Part shown: positions 17,387 through 26,236 of the stretch, piece after piece
Layout of the letters: the number at the start of each line of letters is the position of its first letter
Numbering within the stretch: position 1 is the first letter of the stretch
NCBI RefSeq assembly: GCF_900250115.1
Contig: NZ_LT984804.1
Span: forward strand, 1,813,301 to 1,877,300
Direction: 5' to 3'
DNA length: 64,000 bases
Source: Cupriavidus taiwanensis
GTDB lineage: Bacteria; Pseudomonadota; Gammaproteobacteria; Burkholderiales; Burkholderiaceae
Position numbers and translations under genes: made by a program
Notes under the pieces: generated by a model
Seen by the model: only the letters and a program-made list of their open reading frames with translations
Told to the model about the DNA's origin: nothing
Databases searched by the model: none

Positions 17387-18354
17387 GCTGGCTATGGCGG
17401 CGCCAGGCGCCGCTGGATACGGAATGGTCCAGCCGCGAAGAGCGCGGCAGCATCACGCTGCTGCGCGTCATGACGTGGATCTCGCTGGCGCTGGGCCGTC
17501 CCGCCGGGCGCGTGGTGCTGCGCGCCATCGCCGCCTACTTCATGCTGTTCGCGCCGGCGGCCCGCCATGCCTCGCGCGCGTACCTGGACCGCGTGCTCGG
17601 ACGCCCGGCCAGCTGGAGCGACGGCTACCGCCATGTGTTCACCTTCGCCTCGACCATCCACGACCGCATCTACCTGCTCAACGGCCGCTTCGACCTGTTC
17701 GACATCCGCCTGCATGGCGAGCACCTGCTGGAGGCTGCGATGGCGCCCGGCCGCGGCGCCATCCTGCTGGGCGCGCACCTGGGCAGCTTCGAGGTGGTGC
17801 GCGCGCTCGGCCGGCGCCATCCGGACATGGAGGTCGCGATCACCATGTACGAAGAGAACGCGCACAAGCTCAACGACGTGCTGCAGTCGATCAATCCGGC
17901 GATGCGCCAGGACGTGATCGCGCTGGGCCGCTTCGACACCATGCTGCGCGTGCGCGACTACCTGGACCGGGGCTATATGATCGGCATGCTGGCCGACCGC
18001 ACGCTGTCGCAGCGCGCCACCGACCCGGTGCAGCAGTGCGAATTCCTCGGCGCGCCGACCGGCTTTCCCACCGGCCCGCTGCGCATGGCGGCCATGCTGC
18101 GGCGGCCAGTGTTCTTCATCACCGGCCTGTACCGCGGCGGCAACCGCTACGATGTCCACTTCGTGCCGCTGGCGGACTTCACCGGGACCGCGCGCGGCCA
18201 GCGCGAAACGGCGGTGCAGGCGGCGCTGGCGGACTACGTCGGGCTGCTGGAGCGCTTCAGCCGCAAGGCCCCGTACAACTGGTTCAACTTCTATGACTTC
18301 TGGCACGCCGGCCCGCCGCTGTCCGAGCAGCCGCCGCCGGGCAACGAGCCCTAA
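17380..18354 (+). CDS. LpxL/HtrB-like lysophospholipid acyltransferase
   Basis: 324-residue acyltransferase. The catalytic HX4E motif is GAHLGSFEVV (His133 to Glu138), the arrangement of lipid A late acyltransferases. A hydrophobic N-terminal segment (about 30-60) would tether it to the inner membrane. In aryl-polyene clusters an enzyme of this type is thought to attach chains to a glycerol- or sugar-based lipid. The ATG at 17380 overlaps the previous reading frame's stop by 7 bp, so coupling is expected. The LolA-like gene follows after 17 bp. Confidence 0.88.
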   Translation: MLSWLWRRQAPLDTEWSSREERGSITLLRVMTWISLALGRPAGRVVLRAIAAYFMLFAPAARHASRAYLDRVLGRPASWSDGYRHVFTFASTIHDRIYLLNGRFDLFDIRLHGEHLLEAAMAPGRGAILLGAHLGSFEVVRALGRRHPDMEVAITMYEENAHKLNDVLQSINPAMRQDVIALGRFDTMLRVRDYLDRGYMIGMLADRTLSQRATDPVQQCEFLGAPTGFPTGPLRMAAMLRRPVFFITGLYRGGNRYDVHFVPLADFTGTARGQRETAVQAALADYVGLLERFSRKAPYNWFNFYDFWHAGPPLSEQPPPGNEP

Positions 18355-18371
18355 CCTGTGAGCCGCCCTTG

Positions 18372-18998
18372 ATGATTTTGTCCGCGCGCCCTTTCCGCTA
18401 CCCGTTCTCGATTCTGCTGGCGAGCGCCATGCTGGCGCTGGCGCCGCTGCCGGCCATGGCCGCGCCAGCGACGACGGCCGCCAACGCCGCGTTCGGCGTC
18501 GACCAGCTGATGTCGACGCTGGCGCAGCGCAAGTCCGGGCGCGTGCTGTTTACCGAGACCAAGCACCTGGCCCTGCTCGACAAGCCGGTGCAGTCCTCGG
18601 GCGAACTGCGCTTCACCGCGCCCGACCACCTGGAAAAGCGCACGCACACGCCCAAGGCGGAAAACCTGGTGCTCGACGGCGACATGCTGACGATCGAGCG
18701 CGACGGCAAGCGCTACACCATGCCGCTGCAGAACTACCCCGAGATCGCCGCCTTTATCGAGAGCATCCGCGCCACGCTGGCCGGCAACCGCGATGCGCTG
18801 GAGCGCTACTACAAATTGGGCGTGGAGGGCCGCGCCAGCCGCTGGACGCTGACGCTGACGCCGGCGGACTCGCGCATGGCCGCGGCCGTCAGCCAGGTGC
18901 GCATCGACGGCAGGCAGGATGCGCTGGAGCAGATCGAGATCCGGCAGGCCGACGGTGACCGCTCGGTGATGAAGATCCGGCCGGCCGCGGGCCGATGA
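18372..18998 (+). CDS. LolA-like periplasmic lipid-carrier protein
   Basis: 208 residues. The signal peptide runs to about residue 31 (LALAPLPAMAA). The mature domain (GVDQLMSTLAQRKSGRVLF, PVQSSGELRFTAPDHLEKRT, LVLDGDMLTIERDGKRY) has the LolA/LolB-type half-barrel pattern: the repeated hydrophobic strands and the GELRF...P..L.K motif of outer-membrane lipoprotein carriers. Here it probably ferries the polyene lipid or an intermediate through the periplasm. It is translationally coupled to the MMPL exporter by a 4-bp overlap, supporting a joint export role. The start is the ATG at 18372 (a TTG directly precedes it). Confidence 0.82.
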   Translation: MILSARPFRYPFSILLASAMLALAPLPAMAAPATTAANAAFGVDQLMSTLAQRKSGRVLFTETKHLALLDKPVQSSGELRFTAPDHLEKRTHTPKAENLVLDGDMLTIERDGKRYTMPLQNYPEIAAFIESIRATLAGNRDALERYYKLGVEGRASRWTLTLTPADSRMAAAVSQVRIDGRQDALEQIEIRQADGDRSVMKIRPAAGR

Positions 18999-21409
18999 GC
19001 GCGGCACCGCGCCGCCTGGCGCTGGCGTTGTGGGTGCTGGCATTGCTGGCCTGCGCCGCGGTCGTCAGCCGCACCAGCTTCACCGCCGACCTGTCGGCCT
19101 TCCTGCCGCGGCTGCCCAGCGCCGAGCAGCAGTTGCTGGTGAACCAGCTGCGCGACGGGCTGGTATCGCGGCTGATCCTGGTCGGCATCGAGGGCGGCGA
19201 TGCCGATGGCCGCGCCAGAGTCTCGCGCGCGATGGCGGCGCAACTGCGCAGCGACCGGCGCTTCGCCTCGGTGCAGAACGGCGAGCCGGTCAACCAGGCG
19301 GCGGACCGCGAATACGTCTTCGCGCACCGCTACCTGCTCAGCCCCGAGGTGTCGCCGGAGCGCTTCAGCGAGCACGGGCTGGCCCAGGCGGTGCATGATT
19401 CGCTCGCGCTGCTGGCTTCTTCCGCCGGGCTCTTCACCAAGTCATTGCTGCCGCGCGATCCCACCGGCGAGGTCGCGGCGATGCTGGCGCAACTCGATGC
19501 CGGCCAGCGCGTGCCGATGCATGCGGGCGCGTGGGCCTCGCGCGACGGCAAGCGCGCGCTGCTGCTGGCGCAGACCGCCGGCGCGGGCTCGGATACCGAT
19601 GCGCAGGCAGAGGCGATGGCTGCCGTGCAGCAAGCCTTTGCCAGCGCCGCCGCGGTCGGCCCCTACCAGCTGGTGATGACGGGACCAGGCGTGTTCTCGG
19701 TCAAGGCGCGCGACACCATCCGGCACGACGTCGAGCGGCTCTCGGCCATCGGGCTGGCCATCATCGTCACGCTGCTGCTGGCGGTGTACCGCTCGGTGCC
19801 GCTGCTGGTGCTTGGGCTGGTGCCCGTGCTCAGCGGCGCGCTGGCGGGCATCGCCGCGGTCAGCCTGGGCTTCGGCGGTGCCGTGCATGGCCTGACGCTG
19901 GGCTTTGGCACCACGCTGATCGGCGAGGCGGTCGACTATTCCATCTACCTGTTCGTGCAGTCCGCGCAGTACACGCGCAATGGCCAGCGCGACCAGCGCG
20001 CCTGGCTGGGGGGCTTCTGGCCGACGGTGCGCCTGGGCGTGCTGACTTCGGTGTGCGGCTTTGCCTCGCTGCTGCTGTCGGGCTTCCCGGGGCTGGCGCA
20101 GCTGGGCCTGTATTCGATCGCGGGGCTCGCCACCGCCGCGCTGGTCACGCGCTTCGTGCTGCCGCAGCTGGTGCCGGCCACGCTGCAGCTGCGCGACGTC
20201 GCCCCGCTCGGCCGCAAGCTGCAATGGCTGGCGCAGCGCGCGCCCCGGCTGCGCTGGCTGGTGCTGCTTCTGGTCGCGGGCGCCTGCGTGGTGCTGGTCC
20301 AGCATCGCGGCACGCTGTGGGGCCGGGAACTGCAGGCGCTGAGCCCGGTATCGGCCAGCGACCAGGCGCTCGACAGCTCGCTGCGCGAGAACCTGGGCGC
20401 ACCGGACGTGCGCTATCTCGTGGTGGTGTCGGGGCCGGACCAGGAATCCGTGCTGCAGGGCGCGGAGCGCGTCGCGCACGAGCTGGAGCCGCTGGTGGCG
20501 CAGAACTTCATCGGCGGCTACGAGAGCCCGGCGCGCTACCTGCCGAGCGCCGCCACCCAGCGCCAGCGCCAGGCCAGCCTGCCGCCCCCCGAGGTGCTGG
20601 CGCAGCGGCTGGATGCTGCCATCGCCGGCCAGCCGGTGCGCGCAGCGGTGTTCGCCCCCTTCCTGGCGCAGGCCGAAGCGGCCCGCACCGGGCCCCTGCT
20701 ACAGCGCGAGAGCCTGCGCGGCACCTCGATGGCACTGGCGGTCGACGCCTTGCTGGTGCAGCGCGAAGGCCGCTGGAGCGCCACGCTGCCGCTGCGCGCG
20801 CCGGTGCATGCGCCCAACCATGCCAGCGCGGCCGACGGCGTCGACAGCGCCGCGGTGCGTGCCGCGATCCAGCGGGCGGGGGTGCCCGATACCCTGTTCG
20901 TCGATCTGAAGGGCGAATCGGACCGGCTCTATGCCAGCTACCTGCGCGAGGCCCTGCTGCTGTCGCTGGCCGGACTGCTGGCGATCATCGCGCTGCTGGC
21001 GCTGGCGCTGCGCTCGCCGCGGCGGGTGCTGGCCACGGTACTGCCGCTGGCCGCCGCCGCGTTGGTGGTGCTGGGCGGACTGGCGGCGCTGGGCCAGCCG
21101 CTGACGCTGCTGCACCTGGTCGGCCTGCTGCTGCTGGCCGCGGTCGGCTCCAACTACGCGCTATTCTTTAATGGCCCGGCGGCAGACGGCCAGGCGGCTG
21201 TCGCTTCCCCGCACACGCTGGTGTCGCTGCTGCTGGCCAACCTGACCACGGTCGCCGCGTTCGGCCTGCTGTCGCTGTCGAGCCTGCCGCTGCTGCAGGC
21301 ATTCGGCCTGACGGTGGGCCCCGGCGCCGTGCTGGCGCTGTGGTTTTCGGCCATGCTCGCGCCCGCGGCCCCGTCCGCGGCGACGGGCAAGGCCGGGAGT
21401 GCAACATGA
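18995..21409 (+). CDS. MMPL/RND-family lipid exporter
   Basis: 804-residue inner-membrane transporter of the MMPL class. TM1 is at about 8-24, followed by a periplasmic loop. A bundle of five or six helices lies at about 250-395 (LSAIGLAIIVTLLLAVYRS, LGFGTTLIGEAVDYSIYLF), then a second loop and a second helix bundle at about 650-800 (LLSLAGLLAIIALLALALR, LVGLLLLAAVGSNYALFF). The membrane Asp in GEAVDYSIYLF fits the proton-relay position of this superfamily; the second half has GSNYALFF instead. It likely flips or exports the polyene lipid. The start overlaps the LolA-like stop by 4 bp, and its stop overlaps the deacetylase start by 4 bp. Confidence 0.9.
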   Translation: MSAAPRRLALALWVLALLACAAVVSRTSFTADLSAFLPRLPSAEQQLLVNQLRDGLVSRLILVGIEGGDADGRARVSRAMAAQLRSDRRFASVQNGEPVNQAADREYVFAHRYLLSPEVSPERFSEHGLAQAVHDSLALLASSAGLFTKSLLPRDPTGEVAAMLAQLDAGQRVPMHAGAWASRDGKRALLLAQTAGAGSDTDAQAEAMAAVQQAFASAAAVGPYQLVMTGPGVFSVKARDTIRHDVERLSAIGLAIIVTLLLAVYRSVPLLVLGLVPVLSGALAGIAAVSLGFGGAVHGLTLGFGTTLIGEAVDYSIYLFVQSAQYTRNGQRDQRAWLGGFWPTVRLGVLTSVCGFASLLLSGFPGLAQLGLYSIAGLATAALVTRFVLPQLVPATLQLRDVAPLGRKLQWLAQRAPRLRWLVLLLVAGACVVLVQHRGTLWGRELQALSPVSASDQALDSSLRENLGAPDVRYLVVVSGPDQESVLQGAERVAHELEPLVAQNFIGGYESPARYLPSAATQRQRQASLPPPEVLAQRLDAAIAGQPVRAAVFAPFLAQAEAARTGPLLQRESLRGTSMALAVDALLVQREGRWSATLPLRAPVHAPNHASAADGVDSAAVRAAIQRAGVPDTLFVDLKGESDRLYASYLREALLLSLAGLLAIIALLALALRSPRRVLATVLPLAAAALVVLGGLAALGQPLTLLHLVGLLLLAAVGSNYALFFNGPAADGQAAVASPHTLVSLLLANLTTVAAFGLLSLSSLPLLQAFGLTVGPGAVLALWFSAMLAPAAPSAATGKAGSAT

Positions 21410-22254
21410 AGCCGCTATCCGCACCGGGCGCCGCCTTGCCCGAGGGTTCCCCCAGCCGCCCGTGGCGGCCCACCCCGCTGCTTTATGGCGCCGCCGCCGT
21501 GCACGTGGGCGCCATCGGTGCTCTGCTCGCTTACCCGCAGGGCCTGGGCTGGGCCGTGGCCGGCATCGGCGCGACCCATGCGGCGATGTGCGCGGCCGGC
21601 CTGTGGCCGCGCAGCACCTGGCTCGGCCCCAACCTGCTGCGCCTGCCGCCATCGGCCGAGGGCTGCGTGGCGCTGACCTTTGACGACGGCCCCAACCCGG
21701 ACCTGACGCCGCAGGTGCTCGACCTGCTCGACCAGCACGGCGCCTGCGCGACGTTTTTCTGCATCGGCGAGCGCGCCGCGGCGCATCCCGGACTGGTGCG
21801 CGAGATCGTGCGTCGCGGCCATGCCGTGGAGAACCACAGCATGTACCACCGGCTGCACTTTTCGATGTTCGGGCCGGCGCGCATCCAGCGCGACATCGCT
21901 GCCGCGCAGCAGGTGCTGACGCAACTCACCGGCCAGGCGCCGCGCTTCTTCCGCGCCCCGGCGGGGCTGCGCAATCCCTTCCTGGAGCCGGTGCTGTGCC
22001 GGCTCGGGCTGCAACTGGCGGCCTGGACCCGGCGCGGCTTCGATACCCTCAGCGGCAACAACGCCGCGCACGTGGCGCGGCGCCTGGCCGGCGGGCTGGC
22101 CGGGCGCGACATCCTGCTGCTGCACGACGGCAACCCCGGCCTGGACCCTGCCGGCCGTCCCCACTGCACCACCGTGCTGCCGGGCCTGCTGGCCGCGATC
22201 GAGCGGGCCGGACTGCGCTGCGTGAGCCTGCGCGCCGTGGTGCCGCCGGGCTGA
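21406..22254 (+). CDS. Membrane-anchored polysaccharide deacetylase (NodB/CE4 fold)
   Basis: 282 residues. Two hydrophobic helices (about 25-68) precede a NodB domain with motif 1 LTFDDGPNPDL (Asp93 and Asp94), motif 2 HSMYH (His144 and His148, metal ligands with Asp94), motif 3 FFRAPAGLRNP and motif 5 DILLLHDGNPG. All catalytic positions are present, so it should be an active metal-dependent N- or O-deacetylase. It sits inside the aryl-polyene-like operon with a 4-bp overlap, suggesting that it modifies the sugar part of the product or its anchor. Confidence 0.88.
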   Translation: MKPLSAPGAALPEGSPSRPWRPTPLLYGAAAVHVGAIGALLAYPQGLGWAVAGIGATHAAMCAAGLWPRSTWLGPNLLRLPPSAEGCVALTFDDGPNPDLTPQVLDLLDQHGACATFFCIGERAAAHPGLVREIVRRGHAVENHSMYHRLHFSMFGPARIQRDIAAAQQVLTQLTGQAPRFFRAPAGLRNPFLEPVLCRLGLQLAAWTRRGFDTLSGNNAAHVARRLAGGLAGRDILLLHDGNPGLDPAGRPHCTTVLPGLLAAIERAGLRCVSLRAVVPPG

Positions 22255-22319
22255 GCCGCCGCGGCTTGTTACAATTGGCGCTGCCTTCAGAGAATCCTTC
22301 CATTCGCCTCACCGAAGCT

Positions 22320-23522
22320 GTGTCCCCGCTCCTGTTCTCGCATTTCACGGCCACCAGCTGCCTCGGCACCGGCCTCGACGCCACCCTGGCGGCCCTGCGC
22401 GCGCAGCGCGGCGGCCTGGCGCCCTGCCGTTTCAGCGACGTCGCCCTTGATACCTACGTCGGCGAAGTGAAAGGCCTCGACGCCGTCACGCTGCCAGAAG
22501 CGCTGGCCGAGTTCGACTGCCGCAACCACCGGCTGGCGCAGATGGCCCTGGAGCAGGATGGCTTTGCCGCACGGGTGCGCGCGGCCTCGGCGCGCTACGG
22601 CGCCCACCGCATCGGTGTCTTTCTCGGCACCAGCACCGCGGGCGTGCTGCAGACGGAACTGGGCTACCGCCGGCGCGATCCGGCCAGCGGCGCGCTGCCG
22701 CAGGACTTCCACTACGGCGGCACGCATAACCCCTACTCGCTGCCGGCGTTCCTGCGGCAGCAGCTGGGCCTGTCAGGGCCGGCGGCGGCAGTGTCGTCGG
22801 CGTGCTCGTCCGGGGCCAAGGTGTTCAGCTCGGCGCGGCGCATGCTGGAGGCCGGGCTGATCGATGCGGCGGTAGTGGGCGGCGTCGACTCGCTGTGCCA
22901 CACCACGCTGTACGGCTTCAATGCGCTGGAATTGCTGTCGCGCCAGCCGTGCCGGCCATACGACGTGGCCCGCAACGGCATCTCGATCGGCGAAGGCGCG
23001 GTGTTCGGCCTGCTTGAGCGCGTGACCGGCATGCTGGCTGACGATGCCATCCTGCTGGCAGGCATCGGCGAATCGAGCGACGCCCACCATATGTCGACAC
23101 CACACCCGCAGGGACTCGGCGCGCGCATGGCGATGGCACAGGCGCTCGCCGGCGCGGGCATCGCGCCGGAGCAGGTCGGCTACGTCAACCTGCACGGCAC
23201 CGCCACGCGCAGCAACGACGCCGCCGAAGCGCTGGCCATGGCCGCGGTGCTGCCCGGCACGCCGTGCAGCTCGACCAAGGGCGCCACCGGCCATGCGCTC
23301 GGCGCGGCCGGCGCGCTCGAGGCGGTGATCTGCGCGCTGGCGCTGCGCCACGGGCTGGTGCCGGCAGGCCTCAACACCACGCAGGTAGACCCCGCGCTCG
23401 ACGTGAACTACCAGCTCGCCAATCAGGACGCCGATCTGCGCTACGCCATGAGCAATGCGTTCGGTTTCGGCGGATCCAACTGCAGCCTGCTGTTCGCCCG
23501 TGCGGACGCGGTTTCCCACTGA
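22320..23522 (+). CDS. Beta-ketoacyl-ACP synthase (FabB/F-type) of the aryl-polyene-like cluster
   Basis: 400 residues from a GTG start. The catalytic triad is complete: Cys162 in SSACSSGAKVFSS, His292 in NLHGTATRSND and His325 in TKGATGHALGAAGALE. The C-terminal SNAFGFGGSNCSLLF is the usual glycine-rich end. It would extend the ACP-bound polyene by two carbons per cycle, together with the chain-length-factor-like protein encoded next. GTG 22320 is chosen because the conserved N-terminus (SPLLFSHFTATSCLG) begins there; a TTG at 22275 is in frame but less likely. It follows the deacetylase gene by 65 bp. Confidence 0.9.
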   Translation: MSPLLFSHFTATSCLGTGLDATLAALRAQRGGLAPCRFSDVALDTYVGEVKGLDAVTLPEALAEFDCRNHRLAQMALEQDGFAARVRAASARYGAHRIGVFLGTSTAGVLQTELGYRRRDPASGALPQDFHYGGTHNPYSLPAFLRQQLGLSGPAAAVSSACSSGAKVFSSARRMLEAGLIDAAVVGGVDSLCHTTLYGFNALELLSRQPCRPYDVARNGISIGEGAVFGLLERVTGMLADDAILLAGIGESSDAHHMSTPHPQGLGARMAMAQALAGAGIAPEQVGYVNLHGTATRSNDAAEALAMAAVLPGTPCSSTKGATGHALGAAGALEAVICALALRHGLVPAGLNTTQVDPALDVNYQLANQDADLRYAMSNAFGFGGSNCSLLFARADAVSH

Positions 23523-23531
23523 GCCAGCGCC

Positions 23532-24344
23532 ATGCCGCAGCCCGTCTATATCGAAAGCATCGGCCTGCTCGGCCCCGGCCTGAGCGGCTGGCAGCAGGCC
23601 AGTGCCGTGCTCTCCGGGCGCACGCCCTACGCGCACGCGGCCACCGAACTGCCGCTTCCCGCCGGGCTGCCGCCGGCCGAGCGCCGCCGCACCGGGCCCA
23701 CCGTGCGGCTGGCACTGGGCGTGGGCCAGCAGGCGGTGGCGGCCAGCGGCTGCGATGCCGCGCAACTGCCGACGATCTTCACCTCGTCCAGCAGCGACGG
23801 CCACAACTTCCATGCCATTTGCGAGGCGCTGGCGCAGCCTGAGCCGCTGATGTCGCCGACGCGCTTCCATAACTCCGTGCACAACGCGACCGCCGGCTAC
23901 TGGTCCATCGCCGCCGGCGCGATGCGCGCCTCCAACGTGCTGTGCGCGATGGACGGCAGCTTTGGCGCGGGGCTGCTGGAAGGCGTGCTGCAGGCAAGCG
24001 CCGAGGCGGAGCCGTGCCTGCTGATCGCCTATGACACCGGCTATCCGGAGCCGCTGCACAGCTGCCGGCCGATTCCCGACCCGTTCGGCGTGGCCCTGCT
24101 GCTCACGCCGCAACCGAGCGCGCGTTCGCTGGCGCGCATCGCGGTGGCGCTGACGCAGGCGCCGGCCACCGTGATGCCGGACACGGCGCTCGAAGCGCTG
24201 CGCAACTCGGCCCCCGCCGCACGCGTGCTGCCGCTGCTGGCCGCCATCGCTCGCGGCGAGACCGGCACGTTGGTACTGGATTATCTGGACCCGCTGCGGA
24301 TCGAAGCCGAAGTCACCAGCCCGGTCAGCCAGGCCCATGCCTGA
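23532..24344 (+). CDS. Ketosynthase chain-length-factor-like protein
   Basis: 270-residue protein similar to the N-terminal ketosynthase half but without a catalytic cysteine. At the equivalent place it has RFHNSVHNATAGYWSIAAG, the signature of aryl-polyene chain-length factors. It most likely pairs with the active ketosynthase to set chain length. It begins 9 bp after the ketosynthase stop and overlaps the dehydratase gene by 8 bp, so all three should be co-translated. Confidence 0.85.
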   Translation: MPQPVYIESIGLLGPGLSGWQQASAVLSGRTPYAHAATELPLPAGLPPAERRRTGPTVRLALGVGQQAVAASGCDAAQLPTIFTSSSSDGHNFHAICEALAQPEPLMSPTRFHNSVHNATAGYWSIAAGAMRASNVLCAMDGSFGAGLLEGVLQASAEAEPCLLIAYDTGYPEPLHSCRPIPDPFGVALLLTPQPSARSLARIAVALTQAPATVMPDTALEALRNSAPAARVLPLLAAIARGETGTLVLDYLDPLRIEAEVTSPVSQAHA

Positions 24345-24816
24345 GGGGATCAGGGACCGCGCCTGGATCGCGGCGCGCATTCCGCACCAGGGCAGCATGT
24401 GCCTGCTCGACGGCGTGGTGGCGTGGGACCCGGCATCGGTCCGCTGCACGGCAACCAGCCATACGCTTGCGGACAATCCACTGCGCGCGCAGGGCCGGCT
24501 GGCGGCGCTGTGCGGGATCGAATATGCCGCGCAGGCCATGGCGGTGCATGGCGCGCTGCTGGCCGAGGCCGAACCGGGCGGCGGCGCGCGGCAGCGCCCG
24601 CGCACGGGCTATCTTGCCAGCGTGCGCAAGCTGGTGCTGCAAGTGGAGCGGCTCGACGACATCCCGGCGCCGCTGGAGGTCACGGCGGAGCGCATCAGCG
24701 GCGAAGGCGCCAGCGTGCTCTACGCCTTTGTCGTCAGTGCCGCGGGACATACGCTGCTGTCGGGCCGCGCGGCGGTCATCCTGGATGCCGCCGCGCCAGG
24801 CGCTGACGCCGGCTGA
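24337..24816 (+). CDS. Hotdog-fold 3-hydroxyacyl-ACP dehydratase (ApeP-like)
   Basis: 159-residue thioester dehydratase family protein. The N-terminal IAARIPHQGSMCLLDGVVAWD matches the FabA/FabZ-like hotdog start in aryl-polyene loci (the His of IPHQG is the probable catalytic residue), and GIEYAAQAMAVHGAL is the central helix. It would remove water during polyene formation. It is the last gene of the plus-strand cluster. No beta-ketoacyl-ACP reductase or second ketosynthase follows, as would be usual here; the next gene is convergent fumarylacetoacetase. Confidence 0.82.
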   Translation: MPEGIRDRAWIAARIPHQGSMCLLDGVVAWDPASVRCTATSHTLADNPLRAQGRLAALCGIEYAAQAMAVHGALLAEAEPGGGARQRPRTGYLASVRKLVLQVERLDDIPAPLEVTAERISGEGASVLYAFVVSAAGHTLLSGRAAVILDAAAPGADAG

Positions 24817-24840
24817 AGCCTGCCGGCCAGCGCCCCCGCT

Positions 24841-26103
24841 TCAACGCGCCGGCAGGACCTTGCCCGACACCGAGCCGAAGCCGACGCGATAGCCGTCGCC
24901 CTGGCAGTAGCCGGTCATGATCACGTCGTCGCCGTCCTGCAGGAAGCTGCGCTGGCTGCCATCGGCCAGGGTCAGCGGCTCGGCGCCGTTGCGGGTCAGC
25001 TCGAGCAGGCTGCCGTAAGAGTCCGGCGTGGTGCCGCTGATCGTGCCCGAGCCCATCAGGTCGCCCACGCGCACATTGCAGCCCGACACGGTGTGGTGGG
25101 CCAGCTGCTGCGCCATGGTCCAGTACATCGCCTTGAAGTTGGTGCGGCAGAGGGTGCTGGGGGCCGCCGCGCCGGCGGGCTGCAGCGCGACTTCCAGCGC
25201 GATGTCGTAGGCGTTCTTGCCCTGCTGCTGCAGGTAGGGCAGCGGCTCGGGCGATTGCGCGGGATTGTCGCGGCGGAACGGCTCGAGCGCTTCCATGGTG
25301 ACCACCCACGGCGAGATCGAGGTCCCGAAGCCCTTGCTGTTGAACGGCCCCAGCGGCACGTATTCCCATTGCTGGATATCGCGCGCGCTCCAGTCGTTGA
25401 GCAGCACCATGCCGAACATATGCGCGGGCGCATCGGCGGTGCTGACGGGCTCGCCCAGGGCCGAGGGCTTGCCGACGATAAAGCCCATCTCCAGCTCGAA
25501 ATCCAGCTTGCGGCAGGCGCTGAAGACGGGGCGTGCCTCGTTCGGCAGCTTGATCTGGCCGTTGGGTCGGTGCAGCGGCGTGCCGCTCACCACCACCGAG
25601 CTGGCGCGGCCGTTGTAGCCGATCGGGATTTCCAGCCAGTTCGGCAGCAGCGCATTGTCCGGATCGCGGAACATGCGGCCGACGTTGGTGGCGTGCTCCT
25701 TCGACGAATAGAAATCCGTGTAGCCCGGAATCTCCACCGGCAGGTGCAGGGTCGCGCCCGACATCGGCACCAGCGCCTGGTCGCGCAAGGCCGCGTTATC
25801 GCGCAGCGCGGCGTCCGCGCCAGACAGCAGCGCGGTCAGGCGCCGGCGCGTTTCGCTCCAGACCGGCTGGCCCAGCGCGATAAAGCGGTTCAGGCTGGCC
25901 GCGGCAAAGGTGCCCCGGGCCGCTTCAGGCAGCAGGCCTGCCTGGTCGAGTGCGGCGAGGTCCAGGATCTGGTCGCCGATGGCAGTGCCGACACGAGGTG
26001 CCTGGCCTTGGGTGGAAAACACGCCGTAGGGCAGGTTTTGCAGCGAAAAATGGGTGTTGCCGTCGTTGGCGCTGTCGATCCAGCTGGTTTGGGGGGCGGT
26101 CAT
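24841..26103 (-). CDS. fahA: Fumarylacetoacetase
   Basis: 420-residue hydrolase that splits fumarylacetoacetate into fumarate and acetoacetate, the last step of tyrosine/homogentisate catabolism. Family features are the N-terminal domain (NLPYGVFSTQGQAPRVGTAIGD), the metal-site region YTDFYSSKEHATNVGRMFR and LPNWLEIPIGYNGRASSVVVSG, the KLDFELEMGFIVGKP and LLNDWSARDIQQWEYVPLGPF segments, and GDLMGSGTISG near the C-terminus. Length equals the family norm. It lies 133 bp downstream of hmgA on the same strand and is very likely co-transcribed. The maleylacetoacetate isomerase gene of the pathway is not in the window. Confidence 0.96.
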   Translation of the reverse strand: MTAPQTSWIDSANDGNTHFSLQNLPYGVFSTQGQAPRVGTAIGDQILDLAALDQAGLLPEAARGTFAAASLNRFIALGQPVWSETRRRLTALLSGADAALRDNAALRDQALVPMSGATLHLPVEIPGYTDFYSSKEHATNVGRMFRDPDNALLPNWLEIPIGYNGRASSVVVSGTPLHRPNGQIKLPNEARPVFSACRKLDFELEMGFIVGKPSALGEPVSTADAPAHMFGMVLLNDWSARDIQQWEYVPLGPFNSKGFGTSISPWVVTMEALEPFRRDNPAQSPEPLPYLQQQGKNAYDIALEVALQPAGAAAPSTLCRTNFKAMYWTMAQQLAHHTVSGCNVRVGDLMGSGTISGTTPDSYGSLLELTRNGAEPLTLADGSQRSFLQDGDDVIMTGYCQGDGYRVGFGSVSGKVLPAR

Positions 26104-26236
26104 CGGGTGCTCCGAAAATTTCTGGCGGGCACGGCTGGCGTGCCTGCGGTAGTCTGGCGTGGTGTGCGCCTGCCTTCCCCGCCCTCTCCTGCAAGCAAGC
26201 GCAGGAAAAAGCGGCGGGATGGCAGACGCCGGCGAT

